NCBI GenBank assembly: GCA_002224055.1
Contig: AZLU01000153.1
Coordinates: 1-55,542, forward strand
DNA from: Pezizomycotina sp. ARF18
Taxonomy: Eukaryota; Ascomycota
Direction of reading: 5' to 3'
DNA length: 55,542 nucleotides
A model generated the notes under the pieces. It had not been told where the DNA came from. It saw nothing but the letters and a program-made list of their open reading frames with translations, and did not search any database. Shown here in pieces: positions 31,975 through 45,001 of this stretch. Positions within the stretch are counted from its first letter, which is position 1. Each line of letters opens with the position of its first letter. Both the position numbers and the translations under genes were made by a program.

Positions 31975-34900
31975 GCGGTTGCAGCACCACCCTAACACTC
32001 GCTTCGCAGACGAAAAAAAAAAAAGCTTCTAGAAATGAAAAATAGAAAACTCGGATGTAGGTCACGCCACCTCTATTTATGCAGGAAACAGACTCTTCTC
32101 CGCAGCGATAGGAGATAGCAGCCCATAAAAGTACAGAGAAATACAGAAAATCAAGTCGTTATTGCCTTTTGTTGATACTGGAATATTTATTCTAAACACG
32201 GAGGTTCTTGAATTTTACATTATCGTTTTGACGAAAGAGCTTACAGGTCACAATGAGGACCTCGAATGTATATAAATATTTGATCTAAGGTATATATATC
32301 TATATATTTAAAAGGCCCGTCCCATTGGAATTCGAGGGGGAATAGTTTTCTATGATAACCCTTCACTTCTTCTCCCCGGCCAAAACCTCCCACAGAACGA
32401 AAAATAGGTCGAGGCTTGCTTGTCAACCTATCTATGCAGTCTAGAGAGAGAAGGAAAGTGGCGTAAGTAATGAATTGTGTAATTGAACCGTTCCTGTAGA
32501 CTATGAACACAATTAGTAAGCTAAGCTGGGTTCCATAAATATCGTACAGAATTTCAGAGTACGTATTTCATGTATAGTGATAACCGATAGATGCTTCAAG
32601 GATGTTAAAATCAGATTCTGTAGCCCGGTCAAAGGCAAGATATCATCAAGGCTCCAAAGATGGAAGCTATGCTGACCGTCGTGAGATAATGAAAAAATGA
32701 ATCATCATTTGAGTAAATAATATAGTGAGAAAAGGTTTTCAGGGCGGTTCTCCGAAAATATAATTTGGAACCATGGATGCAGAAACGAATCATGATTCTA
32801 ACTTACCATAAGAGCATTAAGGAGTTATCTATCACTATAAAACTGCTTTGTTGATTCCGTTAGAATATAAATTCATTTATTGCGTTGCAAGTGATATTTG
32901 CTCTGAATGACCCAAGACCCAATAAGATCAGTCTGCACAGTGATATCGTCTCAGCCAAAGCTTGGACATATGCTTGTCTAAAATAATGATGCAAATCATC
33001 ATGTGGGCAAAGAAAATCTCAAAAGGACTGGAGATCTTGAAGATCTGTATAACTCACGTTATAAAGTAAACTATATCCCATAGAGGAGAAAAATTTTTTC
33101 TTTTCCTCCAGGGAACCGGATGTTAGCCAAAAGCCGGAACACAATCCATTTTGATGTGAACAAGGAAGAAAGCCCTCTAAAAGATCAGGAAAGTCATGAA
33201 TGGAATTATATATAAAAAGTTTCTCGTCATCGGGAAGCCCGAATAAGACTCGTCATCAAAAATTTCATCACTTGGCAGAAGGTGTTGCGAGAAAAAAAGA
33301 AAAAAAAAAAAAAAAAAAAAAAAAAAGGTGAAAAAAGAGTGTGTGCGACCGAAAGTCTCATACCTTCTGAGATGCGTTAAATGAGGTGTGTTATCTGATA
33401 CATAGGAAACTCATTAGCATAAACCCTTTTGCTATTGCAATTGCTCTTCAAGTAATCAAGTTTTGTTGAATGAAGAAGGATCAGTCGGCGAGGTTTTCTA
33501 GGCCTGCCACAACAAATGCATTTCGGCTCATTATATGTCTGTGCCCAGTGCGTTTCATCATAGACTTCTTAATGTTGAACAACAGTAGCGGGTGGAAGGT
33601 GGATTCTATTACCTCGCTGTGAGCGGTACAGATACCCGCAATGTTGCACCAAACGCAACGTATTTTAGGAGTATCGGTTCTCAAGTTCGACATATCTGAA
33701 CCACGCGGGGGAGTACACTATAGTACGGCCGTCCAACTTAAGGCTCTCTTGGCTTTAGGCTTGGAACGTAGGGCCATGCAAAATTTGGCAGGGAGCGAGC
33801 GGGATTAAAGGTGCAACGACCGCCCTCGAGCAAGAGGAGATCATTATCCTTCTTGAAGGCGCCATATCCTATAAAGGTTTACACTTTTCCGTATCACTGT
33901 GTCAGCTAAACGAACCAGCTTTACTCGAATGTAAGGATCCGACCGCAATATATTCTTGTTTGGGTATGATGTTCAGAAATAGCCTAAAACTGTCGGCATC
34001 CGCTATATTGAATATAACGTAGGACGGTAATTCCATTTGCGTATAGTTGTTTGAAAATTGTTTCATCATGATAGGAATTTTTTTTCTTCCCAAGTGGTTC
34101 TAAGCAAGAAAGCAGGAAGAGCTTTCCACTGGGAAATATAGTTGAGTATGTACCATAGTCTTTTGTTGAGGAAGAATGGTCGAGTCATCCATTATCGCCC
34201 GAGGTTCGGGATCGGCTTGAAGACAGAAAAGTCAGCATTGAGTATTAACTCCGGAGTAAAGCCAAGCTATTATCAGAAAAGCAGACCGAAATGGCCCGTT
34301 TTGCTCTAGGGCCACGATGACGGCGTTGCCCAGGGATTTATATCAGACTGACGTGCTGCACTCTGAGTTTCATTACCAAAATATGTTATTTTGGCGTCAA
34401 AGACTCTAGTTTTATTACGGTGTGTTGTTCATCATAAGAGAGAGTAGAATAATTGTGTTCGGTTTGTCCAAGGAGAATCGAGAAAAGCAGAAGGGTTCGT
34501 TATAACCTACTTAGAAGACCGCACCAAGCGCATCCAGTACTGTAGCAGCATCTTGATGTAAAAATGCTAATAGCATAAACGACGCTCGCTTGCTAAGTAC
34601 AATGATGTAAAATTGATTGCGATCGTTAGTAACGATGCTGGTACTATTATAATACGTAGAAGTTCTTTTTTTTTTTTTTTTTTTTTTTTCGTTAGTGATT
34701 GATGGAGAAAAAAAATGTGGGAAGGTTTAAAAATTTTTCACTTCATTTCTTCGCGCTTTATACCTGAATTTCTCTTGGCAAAATTAAAAACTGACTTGCG
34801 ACGGCAAAAAAAAAAAAACTATAATTTGACAGCAAGGATTACTTCGTTGATTCTGCGCTAACAAGTTTTGAATTAAAAGAAAAAAAAAAAGGATGAGAGA

Positions 34901-35396
34901 GTCTGGCGAAGGTCCTGGGCATATAAACTCAAGTAGTAGTAGGCAAATATCTAATAAGTAGTCTTACAGAACGCGTAGCAGTGATTTACGTCTAATTACG
35001 CCAGTAAGTATAATACAAGTAGTACCTTCTTATATACAGTTATCAACAGCTGATGTGTATTAAAATACATTACAATCTAAAACGCAACCCTCGGGAGAGG
35101 GGGAAGGAGAAGAAAGAAATCAGTAGTAGCAGCAGTAGAAACATGCCGTAGACCATACACAAGACAACATTTCTAAACAGACTTCAAGCTTTTCAAGGGT
35201 ATATGGATAGTAGCATTGAAGACGCAAGTCATCGAATCAAAGTGGAAATCGAAGAAGCAACAGGAGTAAAGGAGATAATGGCGAGGAGAAAAAGAAGATA
35301 AAATCCACGGAATTAGAAATTTTGGGAGATCCTATTGGTTCTTCCGTAGCTCGACATCTTCAGCATCCCAACTTCGGACCCAGCCATTGCTCGACT
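31840..35396. other. Gene-free stretch of about 3.5 kb
   Basis: Only two short ORFs over 60 codons occur past 32.5 kb, both on the minus strand and both featureless. Notable contents are a 31-nt A-run (31941-31971), a 27-nt A-run (33300-33326) and a 24-nt T-run (34666-34689). Composition between runs is ordinary. The last few hundred bases are probably the RER2 3' untranslated region. I looked for tRNA, 5S, RNase P and C/D snoRNA signatures by eye and found none that were convincing. Confidence 0.4.
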
Positions 35397-36715
35397 TCAA
35401 TTCGATACGTTTCTTGTTTGTTTTGACTCGTAGCCAGCCTCTTGTAAGTATTTCTTCCTCTTTAAACCCCAGTTCACGAGGATAGGTATAAAATGCCAGA
35501 TATCGAATTCGGGCCACATGCACTTGACGAATTCAATGTCCGTATCCTGGTGAACCTGCCACAACATGAAATCTGACAATCTTTCGACACCGAGGTACGG
35601 ATGAGAAGGTCACGGCGGATTGTCGGCTGTGAACAGATTTTCTGTAATGGTTTTTTCGGTAATCGATTCAACGTCGAATTGAGCGACCCCATCTCCGACT
35701 TCGGCGCAGCATCCGGCGCCATTTCATCTTTGACAGTGCGAGCATCTGATGACGAGCCGCTAGCATCTCCAACTACGGTAGGAACCGATGTCGAATTCGA
35801 GATCGTAGAATCCGACACCGCCGAGGATGACATGTCCTTCTGCGGCTCCAAAGGCGTTGACGGCGCAGCTTGCTTGACAATTGAGCGTATTGACGAGGTG
35901 ATTTCGTCTCTGGAGGTGTACGGAAAGCAGACATTGAGTATCGCCCTGTACAAAATAAGAGTTAAAATCGATATACTTGCAGAAGAAAAAAAGGGAATTT
36001 ATTTATATTTCCTTTTTTTTCTAATTATTTTATTATATTTTGGAATTTGAAATTTATTTGAAATATACTTTCGGTTATGTTTAGTCATGTTTGTTGCCCG
36101 TTCCATAGCTTCCAAGACGTCCGCGCTGACTAGAGACTTTTGACCAAGGATTCGGATGCTGGCGCCGTATCGATCTAGCAGATCGCCATGCTGGGCCAGT
36201 TGTGACAATTTGACTTTTGCAATATCCATGAGAACGTCGACCTCGTACTTTGACCTCTTGAAGTTTTCGATCGAGAATGCGTATATCGTTACGACCTTGA
36301 CGCCGGACTTGTAACAGACTTCGAGTATCTAAAAGGGAGACCCATTGTTAGAATTTGTCTATGGCCAACATCGTTTCCCCAGCATTATGCGACGATTGTA
36401 CATTTGTGTATGTATTCAGCGCAAAATATCATTTGTGTGTAGTAAATAATAATAAGAATAATAATCGTAATGGTGAGGTGTAACAGTCATACCCGAGCCA
36501 ACGCCTCAAATCCCAGATTATGTCCTTCATGGTCTCGATATGGCTCTTCCTCGCATAACGACGGTTACCGTCCATTATGAATGCCACGTGTTGTGGAATG
36601 GACCCTGACGGAGGGAGGATATTAAAACCTCCTGCAGCTTTGTGATCGCCCATTCGACTGGCGGGACGTATATATCCACTTCCGCGTTGATTGCGAGCTT
36701 CTTAGGTCCTGGCAT
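35397..36715 (-). CDS. RER2: Dehydrodolichyl diphosphate synthase, cis-prenyltransferase (Rer2)
   Basis: This enzyme extends farnesyl diphosphate with cis isoprene units to make dolichol precursors at the ER. Exon 1 starts at 36715 with MPGPKKLAINAEV and reads LQEVLISSLRQGP then IPQHVAFIMDGNRRYARK, the substrate-binding Asp-containing motif. EGHNLGFEALAR follows. Intron 1 is 36329-36492. Exon 2 (36069-36328) gives ILEVCYKSGVKVVTIYAFSI and ENFKRSKYEVDVLM. Intron 2 is 35946-36068. Exon 3 gives LNVCFPYTSRDEITSSIRSI, a Ser/Thr/Asp-rich insertion of about 60 residues, then TENLFTADNPP, DLLIRTSGVERLSDFMLWQV and WPEFDIWHFIPIL, ending at 35397. All conserved regions of the family are present. Five or so single-base breaks occur (QGP/IPQ near 36598, ET/EGHN near 36528, before VESITEK near 35670, PP/DLL near 35617, TS/GVER near 35590). 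Confidence 0.93.
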
Positions 36716-36774
36716 GATTATATTTTTTATCGCTCGATGAGGCTGCAATGCAGAATTAAAGGAATACGGAGGAC

Positions 36775-36813
<39 letters not shown>

Positions 36814-38764
36814 TGGGGTTTGGCTTTGGCGAGTAAAAAACAAGACAAAATAAGAATGGTACTTCGGAAAGTCGATAAACGGCGACAAGAAAGAGCGATG
36901 ATGGTATGTAGAAGGATGATGACAATGCCGCCTTTTTTTTTTTGGGGGGGGGGTTGTGTGTTTTCGTGGCTTTTAATTTTTCCGTTGGGAAATAAATAAA
37001 TGGCTATAGAGATTTGTGGTTGGCCCGTAGCGGTGGTGCGACTGAATAAATAAATCTAAGTATATATTGATCTTACGTAGTAAGTAGTAGCTACTAGTAG
37101 ACGGATCAGGAGTTAAATAATAATAATAATAATAATACACCGCCCTAGTCTTTTTTTTTTTTTTTTCCCTTTTTTTAAGTAAAACTTTTAACTGGCCGTT
37201 CCAATAAATTCAACCGAAATATACCTAGGTAAAGAAAGTATATACTGCTCCCTCATCTTCCGAGTTTACACCAGCAGCAGTCGCCATATAAATTACTTAT
37301 TTGATAGGAATTGTTATATACTTCTCTTTCACTTTCTGCCTCAGCTATATAATACTTATGCTTGTGCAAAAAGGATAAGACTGGTTCAATGTGGAGCCCC
37401 TTCTAATGCGCCCCTTCCAAGCCTTATTAATTATTATTATTGTTACTATCGCTCATTTAAACGAAAAATAAATCAATAAATAATACCAGTAAACGAAGGA
37501 GGAGAATGGTCCCCCAAGTCTTTTTGTCGTGGCAGGCCGTAGGAGCGACCTCCACGTGGTATTCGCAAGCGAGCACTGACATGATCAAGTAGACGTGCTT
37601 CTCAGCCTTGTTTTTACGTAGTTATCTATGTAATTCTATTTTATCATATATATATACGTATTATATTCTTTTACCAATCCGCACTTTGTATTTCTTTAGT
37701 ATATATTGTATTGGCTATAGCTGTTGGTTGGCAACTTAACCTGACCATCACCTCCGCAAATTCAGCATACGATAACCCCGTACACTTCAGCCTTCGGGTC
37801 TCTAAAGAAAGTCGAAACTCCTCTGCCCAACGTTCACAGATTCCGAGCAAGGGTTTCCCTTTCCTTCTTTTCTCATTTTTTATAGGTTCGTGGTTCGTCT
37901 ATTCCCTGCCTTTTCTTCCCTTAAAACATCGGCTGATGTCATGTACATGTTAGAAGAAGTATTCCCCTGCTCAAACTGAATAAGAAAAGCTTATAGAGTA
38001 TGCTCTTTCTCAACTTTGACGAGCGAGGCTAGTGAGCTGTTCGAGAAAGGCTCTAGAGATATATAAGTATACTGTTATATGTTACTTAAAGGAAAAAAAA
38101 AAAATGTAAAATTAAAATAAAATACCAAGTAAAAAAACGAAGCAAGAAAAGGGACAGACATCCCTGACCGTCAGGCGTTGTGGGGTTTGTCCGACCCTGC
38201 AGTTTCAAGGAAGGTCGAAGCAAAAGATACCGGTGCGCTTGAACTGGAACACCCGGGCGGGAAGACGAGGGACGAAGTGGTTGTCGAAAAATACATTCAC
38301 GTCGATGCCAAACCAGACCTATTAGTTGAGAATCCTCATGAAACGAAAAGAAAATATATCTATAAAATAAAATAAATAAAAAGGAAAGATATGAACACGA
38401 GAGTCGCTTTCGAATACCTATTCCTACTGCCAGTTGCTACTAACTGATGTACAACACGCAGCAGTAGTCCGCAGGGCATGTGCTGGTTGCATAGCGCTAA
38501 TTCCTTCGAGGTTCTCTACCAGCACAGGCGGCATTTTTCTCTCCCCGAAGCGTAAGGGAAAGAGGGAAAGGAAGAGAAAGAAAGGGTGAAATCCATTGGA
38601 GAAAAGGGTTCCATTTTTTTGGGGGGGTTCTTTTCTTTCTCGGTTGTTAACTTCCTTGTAATCTAATTGGACCTTCTCTTAACTTTTCCCCCAACTAACA
38701 CATAAATTCATGATAGTCAACCACGTTAACTCTTTTTAACACGTCACAGAACGGAAATAAAATG

Positions 38765-38800
<36 letters not shown>

Positions 38801-40658
38801 CAGCGAGCCCAGATGAATTCCATATTTGAATTGAACGCCGCCATAAACGTTTTACGATCCACCCTTTAAGCCAATCATAAATATTCTTACTCAGAATGTT
38901 GAAAATTTGTTCTAAGTATCATATACTAGCAGAGAGACTTGGAAAGAGAATAAAAATACAAGGCTAAAATCAGCATTCTTCTTGCAGTCATTCTTATACC
39001 TTAGATTCAAGGGTATAGTTATCCAATAAATAACCGGATAAGTCCATTACTACTTATAAGGAGTAGTGTAATCATTAAATCTCTCTTTTCTTATCAACTA
39101 TCAGGGGATCGAGCAAAAGTAGAATACACCCGTTTTGTTTACGATAATTGTATGAGAGCAATAGTATCGCCAATTACAAGGAGCTCCGGCTTCGTTCATG
39201 TAGAGCTTTTTTCAAAAGAAAACTTTCATCTGCATAATCTTGACCATTGCCTTCTCTCTCTCTCTCCTTGTCTATTGCAGATTTCTCATAAAAAAATTTT
39301 TTTTCTTTCCAAAACGCTTCTCTCTCATTATTGACTTATAAATATAAATATACCCTTCTTTTTAAGGACCCTATTTTAGTTGGTTCCTTGCCCTCCCAAA
39401 AATTATTTATTATTTACTTATTTTATATTTATTTTATTTTATTTTATTCTTTTTGTCCTCCTTTAAAAGACAATCAGTCCGGGAAAGGAATATCACGAGG
39501 GCTAGCGTAACACATCTCTGTTCTAAATATCCCGGTCGTCGTTTGGTGTGCCTTCAGGTTCCAGGCATGCCTACCCGATTTCCTCACGGACCTGGCTCGA
39601 TGATTTTACCTGGGATATACTTCTGATATTTGTGATATTCTTCTATTTTCCTCCCCTTGAGTTTAGTAGCAGTAGTATTATGAACTGAGATTCAACCGGT
39701 CCTTCTTTTCTTTTCTTTCTTTTTTCTCTTTCGTTTTTGGATTCATTCCATCTTTTTTTTTTTTTTTTCCCTTCCTCGTCTCGCATCCTTTTCTATTGAA
39801 GCTATCGCGTCGGTTTTGTAATTCTTCTCTCAGTCAACATTTATTACCGAAAGTCTCTCGCTCTTCGTCTTCGTCTTCATTTTACTTTCAACACAATTGA
39901 CCTAAGAAACCCAGCTCAGCGCGAGAATTGTTATTGTTATATTATGGTCAATTAGGTCCTGGCAACTATACAGTCGCTTGCACGTCTGCCAGCAGGGAGC
40001 TCACTACTATAAAATAGTTGCCTGAGAAATTGGCTGATGAGCATTCATAAGATACTTTCTAGAAGACATAAAATCAGCCCTCCCCAGGTTCCCCAGTTTC
40101 TTCTACAACCTATCAGATAACAACATTCGTCTTCCTTGATAGTAAATTATTCTAAGCACTTAGCAGGCTTCTTTGATTCTTTGTCTTTTTACTTCCTTCT
40201 TCTTTTCTTTCTTTCTTTCTTTCTTTCCTTCCTCCCCTTTCGTTGGGCTCATTGCTTACCTGTTCCCATTCCTTCATTCCTCCCTTGCCCGATTTTTTGA
40301 ATTACACTCTTTTTATTCCTCAAGGCTTGAGAGTACGGCTGAGACTTTCCATCATTGCAATTGATCCGTATTGCAACCTCAGAATTCAGCGATAATTATC
40401 TCCCGCTCGTTTATCTCGTAGGTTAGTTTTGAACATGGAGCATTAAAGCTTTATAGAGACCATTCTTTATTTATTTCTTATTCCCCGGCTTGCTAACCTG
40501 TTTTAAAAATGGTGGTGTGCGTGTGTGTGGTAGGAACAAACGGCGGATAAAAGTGGGCCTAGAAGCCCTTTTTCTTTTTTTTCCTCCCCAAGTATTTGTG
40601 AGACACGAACGCTATTTCCTCTTTCATTAGGGAAAAAAAGAAAGAAGAAAACGGGAAG
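36716..40658. other. Gene-poor stretch of about 3.9 kb, low complexity
   Basis: Contains a 35-nt T-run (36777-36811), a G-run near 36943, an (AAT)n tract near 37118-37135, a T-run near 37150 and a 32-nt A-run (38767-38798). One plus-strand ORF, 38178-38375, has a protein-like charge pattern (KVEAKDTGALELEHPGGKTR) but no recognised family and no neighbouring exons. From about 39,700 on the sequence is strongly pyrimidine-rich with a (CTTT)n tract near 40205. This is typical of a long fungal promoter or 5' leader for the gene at 40659. Confidence 0.4.
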
Positions 40659-43600
40659 ATGCCCCCAGATCCATCGCCTTCTACGATAAACTCTCAACCT
40701 CCTTCAATTGCATCACCGTCATCTCATAGAGGAAACGAACCGAGGATACAACAATCCGCCGTGCAATATAGGCACGGCCCCGTTGTCTCACCCTCTTTCC
40801 ATGACAGTAGCAGTAGCACAACGAGCTTGACGCCGAGGAATTCGAATTCGAACCACAGGAGTACCTTCGCCACCTCCGGTAAGCTTGAGCCTACAATAGC
40901 AAGGGCGGCGACGACATCGATCACTGCACCGACAATTCCACCACGGGCGAGTCCCACTCTCACCAAAAGCAATTCTATCCCAAATCCTGTCCCTTGTCCT
41001 CCGGTTCTATCCAAACACTACAGCAATTCCTCTTCGAATCCGATAACACCCCCTCCTAGCCAATCACCTCCAACGAATCTGCCCATCCAGGTCCTGAAAG
41101 TAGGAGGACGATGCAGCGACCAGTGACATTAAACTCACCGCCCTCCTCCCCAGCCACTAAAAAGGACACCAGGAAGGAAGACGTGTTAGGAAGACGGCCA
41201 GCCAGAGTTTGGTCATGATCCTCAATCCTCCCCATCTGTCCAAACCGCGTCCTGTTCGAACCCTAGTAGCCGAGGCGCAACATGGTTTCCGATCAAGCAA
41301 GAGGCGACTTCCAAGCGGAAACGCCAAGTTCGTCCTCCGTTCAACGCTCTCTGACTACTAATGGCCATACCAATGATCCTTCCGGAGGATTCGCCACCAA
41401 AACTTCGATTGTTCAACATACGCCGCTCCTAAATTCCTCCCACGATAACTCTCTTTCTTCGTCTTCTAACTCCGAGGCAGTATCAGATACTCGGTCAACA
41501 TTCCAACAACAACAGCAACAACAACATTATCATAGTCAATCGCACTCTAGCAACAATCAGTATCGGCCACCACTAACAGTCGTCCTCCACAACCACGGCT
41601 TCCACCACTACTTCCACCTCAGGCGACATCTACGACAGGTGGAAGGCTTTCCAGGTCTGATAGTTTCAATTCCAACTCCCCATCATCTCCTAAATCACCC
41701 GATGATCTAGATTCGGAAGACGAGGAATTCGAAGCGTTGGTCATGGCAAAGAAAATCAAATCAGGGCCGACATAGCAGCGTTCCAGAGGTCGAAAGAGTT
41801 GGAACTAGTGGTTTACGAAAAGTGGCTACGAGACGACTTAGCCCGTAAGAAACGCAGGAAGGCCGCTTGAGGAATGTTCGATAGCCCCTCCAGTTCAGCA
41901 TAAGTTGGGGCATCTTCCGGGTATCTGCCCCTTCTTGACGGTGGTAATAGCAATTCGTGGTCGAGACAGCCCAAGCCGATCCAAGCGAACAACGCCATTC
42001 AGTCAACACCTGCACCTGCTCTACAAGATGAGGCCGGTCACAAGCAGGAAAATGCAAAGCCGAGCTCTCGGACAACAAACTTCCACAAAATGGCGAAACT
42101 TCTAGGCGAAACCCTGGACTTACGGTTAAAACCGATGAAGCCCCACGTGTGCGAACGCCCCCTCGTGCCCCGTCTCCCCACGAACCACGCAGACCACACC
42201 GCCTCCGTTATCGCCAACATCCGCAACCGGCAAAGGCTCAATTTGCCCACGCTCTCGTTCCAGGCTATCAGAGCCCTCAATGCGAACGAAAAGCAACCAC
42301 CGCCTTTGGCAAGTAGCCTGAAAAGTACTTCCAGCTGGAGCAGCTACGGTGGTAAAAACAGCCGCAGAAATAGTTCCGTAGAACCCCCACGCAAAAAGAA
42401 GCGTGTTGTGTTCCAACTCGGCCTCGAAGATGGTGGTTGGGTTCGGGTCAGGCCGGATGGGGAGGAACTGTGCCGCGGGAAGACCCCGTGGAGAGAGGAA
42501 AAGCTCGCCCGATAGTCCAAAAAATTTGGAAACCATATCAATTATAAAACGAGAACAGGGTGATAAGTTTGGAGATTTAGTAAAAGAAGAAGAAAGCGAT
42601 GGAGATCAAACCACCTCTACTGCTTCATCCGTGGTTGCCGAAGACGACGGTGTTCCGGATGAGGAAGATTGGAGTTCGAGTTCTGAATTTACTGCAACAA
42701 TCCCGGAGAATCTCAGGGGTGCCCCTCAGTTCTCAGACGATTCCGACGACGACGTGTTTGATTTGGACGAAGAAATTCCCATAGATTTTACAAGTAACAA
42801 CGGCCGGGTCAACAGCCAGGTTGAGCTCGACGACACGGTAGCTGATCTGGGGCTCCCACTAGCCCCCGCGCCTCCGCAAGGCCCATCTCCCTCTGCAATA
42901 TTTTCGCCGCGGCAATCCGGAAGCTCTGCGTTTGAAAGAGCAATAGCCCAGATCGCCGGCTTCTCACAGCCAAGATCATTAATAGGATCTCTTTCCTCCT
43001 CTGTTCCGCTAAACAATTATAGCCTTGTTACCCGAATCTATTAACGAACCCAGTGTCTTTCACGAAGACCATATCATCACCTGTCCAGCCTTCTTCTGCT
43101 AGACCTGTTTTCGGGCGCCAATCTAGTCTAGATCAGGCTACCTCCGAATCTTCCAAAGATCCGGTTTTATCGTCAAAGATGCCGAAAATCACTTTGACTG
43201 GTCCAATCGAAACACCCCCCTCACCGTCAGTCAGCTCATTTAAAAGAAAAGTATATCTAAATACAAAGCAACTGAAGGTGAAGACGACGCCGACACCGAC
43301 GCCGACACCGAATCTACCTTTTCTTCACCCCATGGCGTTGTTGCCTTAAGCGGCCGAAATATTCAGCAGGCTGGAAGTCGCTCTGGAAATGGTGGAGCTG
43401 TTCCGAGTCCCTCGCCGTATGCGACTAGTTTACCGATTACAATCACCCCCCGATCTTCTGGAACTGAAATCATTGCAGCTCCCACCAAAGATGGCGTCAA
43501 GAGTACTGGAAATCTAATTGATGGTTCTACGATTGCGCCGACTGACTCGAAGTCAGTAAATAATCCACCCGTATTAGAGAATGGCACTCAAGATCCGGTT

Positions 43601-44243
43601 GCCATTCAAAAGGCGCAACGGCCTGAAGGAAAACAACTAGCTCTTGAGCCCAAGAATTCGACGAACGTAAGCGCTGCGAAGCGCGATGCTTCCCCTCAGC
43701 TCTCTATACATTGCCACCTCTTTCGAAGGTTAAGAATGGAGATGCTGCCACTGTAGAGCCCGAGGCAAAGAATAGCAAATTGCCCACGAAGGCTCTTACT
43801 GTCACAGCGCCTAATAAAGGTTCATCCTCCGCCTCGGGACCAATAGTCCAACATTTCGTTACTGACAACCGTTCCTCTACGGGATCATCCACCAGTAATC
43901 CCAAGCTTCAGACACCAACGAAACTTACGTTCCCGAGTTCTGCTACAGGCACCCACACCACCTTCCGCAGCTTCGGATCCGGTTCTCAATACGCCTCGGC
44001 TGTGCAGCCGAAGCTGCTGCTGCTGCAGAAGCTGAGGGGCTTGATGGAGAGAGTATAGTAGGAGGTATTGATGGCCGGACGGGGCCCGATGCAAGTAGTT
44101 TAAAAGCAAACCTTCTTGGTAGTTTAGGAGTAACCGCTGGGAGCGTGGCGAAAAGCCTGGAAAAGGCAGGCATTAAACCTGAGTCGATGAGCTTCGGCAT
44201 GAGGCTAGCTCTAGAAGAGGAGGAACAATCAAAGGGGAAGTGA
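40659..44243 (+). CDS. Large Ser/Pro-rich protein of unknown function
   Basis: I do not recognise the family. The ATG at 40659 opens a Ser/Pro/Asn-rich disordered region (MPPDPSPSTINSQPP) with a short poly-Gln stretch near 41505-41525. Around 41700-41870 lies the best-ordered segment: LDSEDEEFEALVMAKK, then IRADIAAFQRSKELELVVYE and KWLRDDLARKKRR, which looks like a charged amphipathic helix. Further on come KKKRVVFQLG (42385-42420) and an acidic Ser/Asp stretch ending FDLDEEIPIDF (42760-42790). Then come Ser/Thr/Pro-rich repeats with a short (P-T)n tract near 43290-43310. The C-terminal tail reads LGVTAGSVAKSLEKAG, IKPESMSFGMRLALEEEE and ends QSKGK at 44243. The length is about 1,150 residues if intronless. 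The frame shifts many times. The basic and acidic patches suggest a nuclear or scaffold role, which is only inference. Confidence 0.55.
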
Positions 44244-45001
44244 TTTGTAGATCCAAAGGAAAGAAGAAAATTTTTTCTCTCTTTGTTCTCCTTGGATGTC
44301 GTACCTGAATTTTCTGCTTCGACATTCCATCCCAGTCGAAACATTTTCAGGATTGCACACGTTCCTTTTTCTCTCCCTCTTTCTCTATTTCTCTCCCCCA
44401 AATTTTTCTTTGTATGGTGCGATTCATTGTTTTCTTTCTTTGCATTTGCTGGACGTCTTGCCATTTTTTTTTTTTTTTTAATCCTTGTTGCCCTTTATAC
44501 GGTGAAAGGGTTATTTTTCGTCTTGTCTAGTGTTTTGCTTAGTGGTTGTTCATTTATATACAGGTAGGGCCTCAGGAGTATATTGTCCAGATCTTTTATA
44601 CATATCTATAACGCTGACCGTTAGAGCACAACAGTACCTCATTTTGTACATATTTATTTATTATACGTATATACGAATCAGGACCTTTGGAATTACTTGT
44701 CACTTTTGCATTTTGAATCCAATCACGACTCACAATGCTCTTAGCTACTCTGAGAAAAGGATTATCCCATCTTGTTTCTCTTCCTTTACTTTACTCTCCT
44801 TGCTCTATTTTAGTTTTTTTCTTTTCATATGGAATAAATCCCAAGTATACTTCAGTAGTTGAATCTGTTACAAAAAAAACTCAAAAAAAAAAAAAAAAAA
44901 CTGCACATCAGAATTTTAAGAAACGACTTCGCGTGCATTATATAGTGTAGTTAGTATTCAATCACGTAAATGTCCACATGTCATCTGCTCGCCTCAGCCG
45001 T
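44244..45001. other. Convergent 3' intergenic region
   Basis: Pyrimidine-rich DNA downstream of the Ser/Pro-rich gene, with T-runs near 44465-44480 and an A-run at 44882-44900. Probably holds the 3' untranslated regions of both flanking genes. No further gene seen. Confidence 0.4.

Noticed and set aside
33680-34340. Possible structural RNA gene (RNase P, SRP or telomerase RNA)
   Set aside because: No RNase P P4-type words, SRP domain words or telomere-template word could be seen by eye; a covariance-model scan is needed.
41250-41270. GTTCGAACCC word resembling a tRNA T-loop
   Set aside because: No A-box or acceptor pairing around it, and it lies within coding-like sequence. No other convincing tRNA was seen in the window.
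42126-43016. Minus-strand ORFs opposite the Ser/Pro-rich gene
   Set aside because: The plus strand continues the Ser/Pro-rich composition and ordered motifs; the minus frames share no consistent composition.
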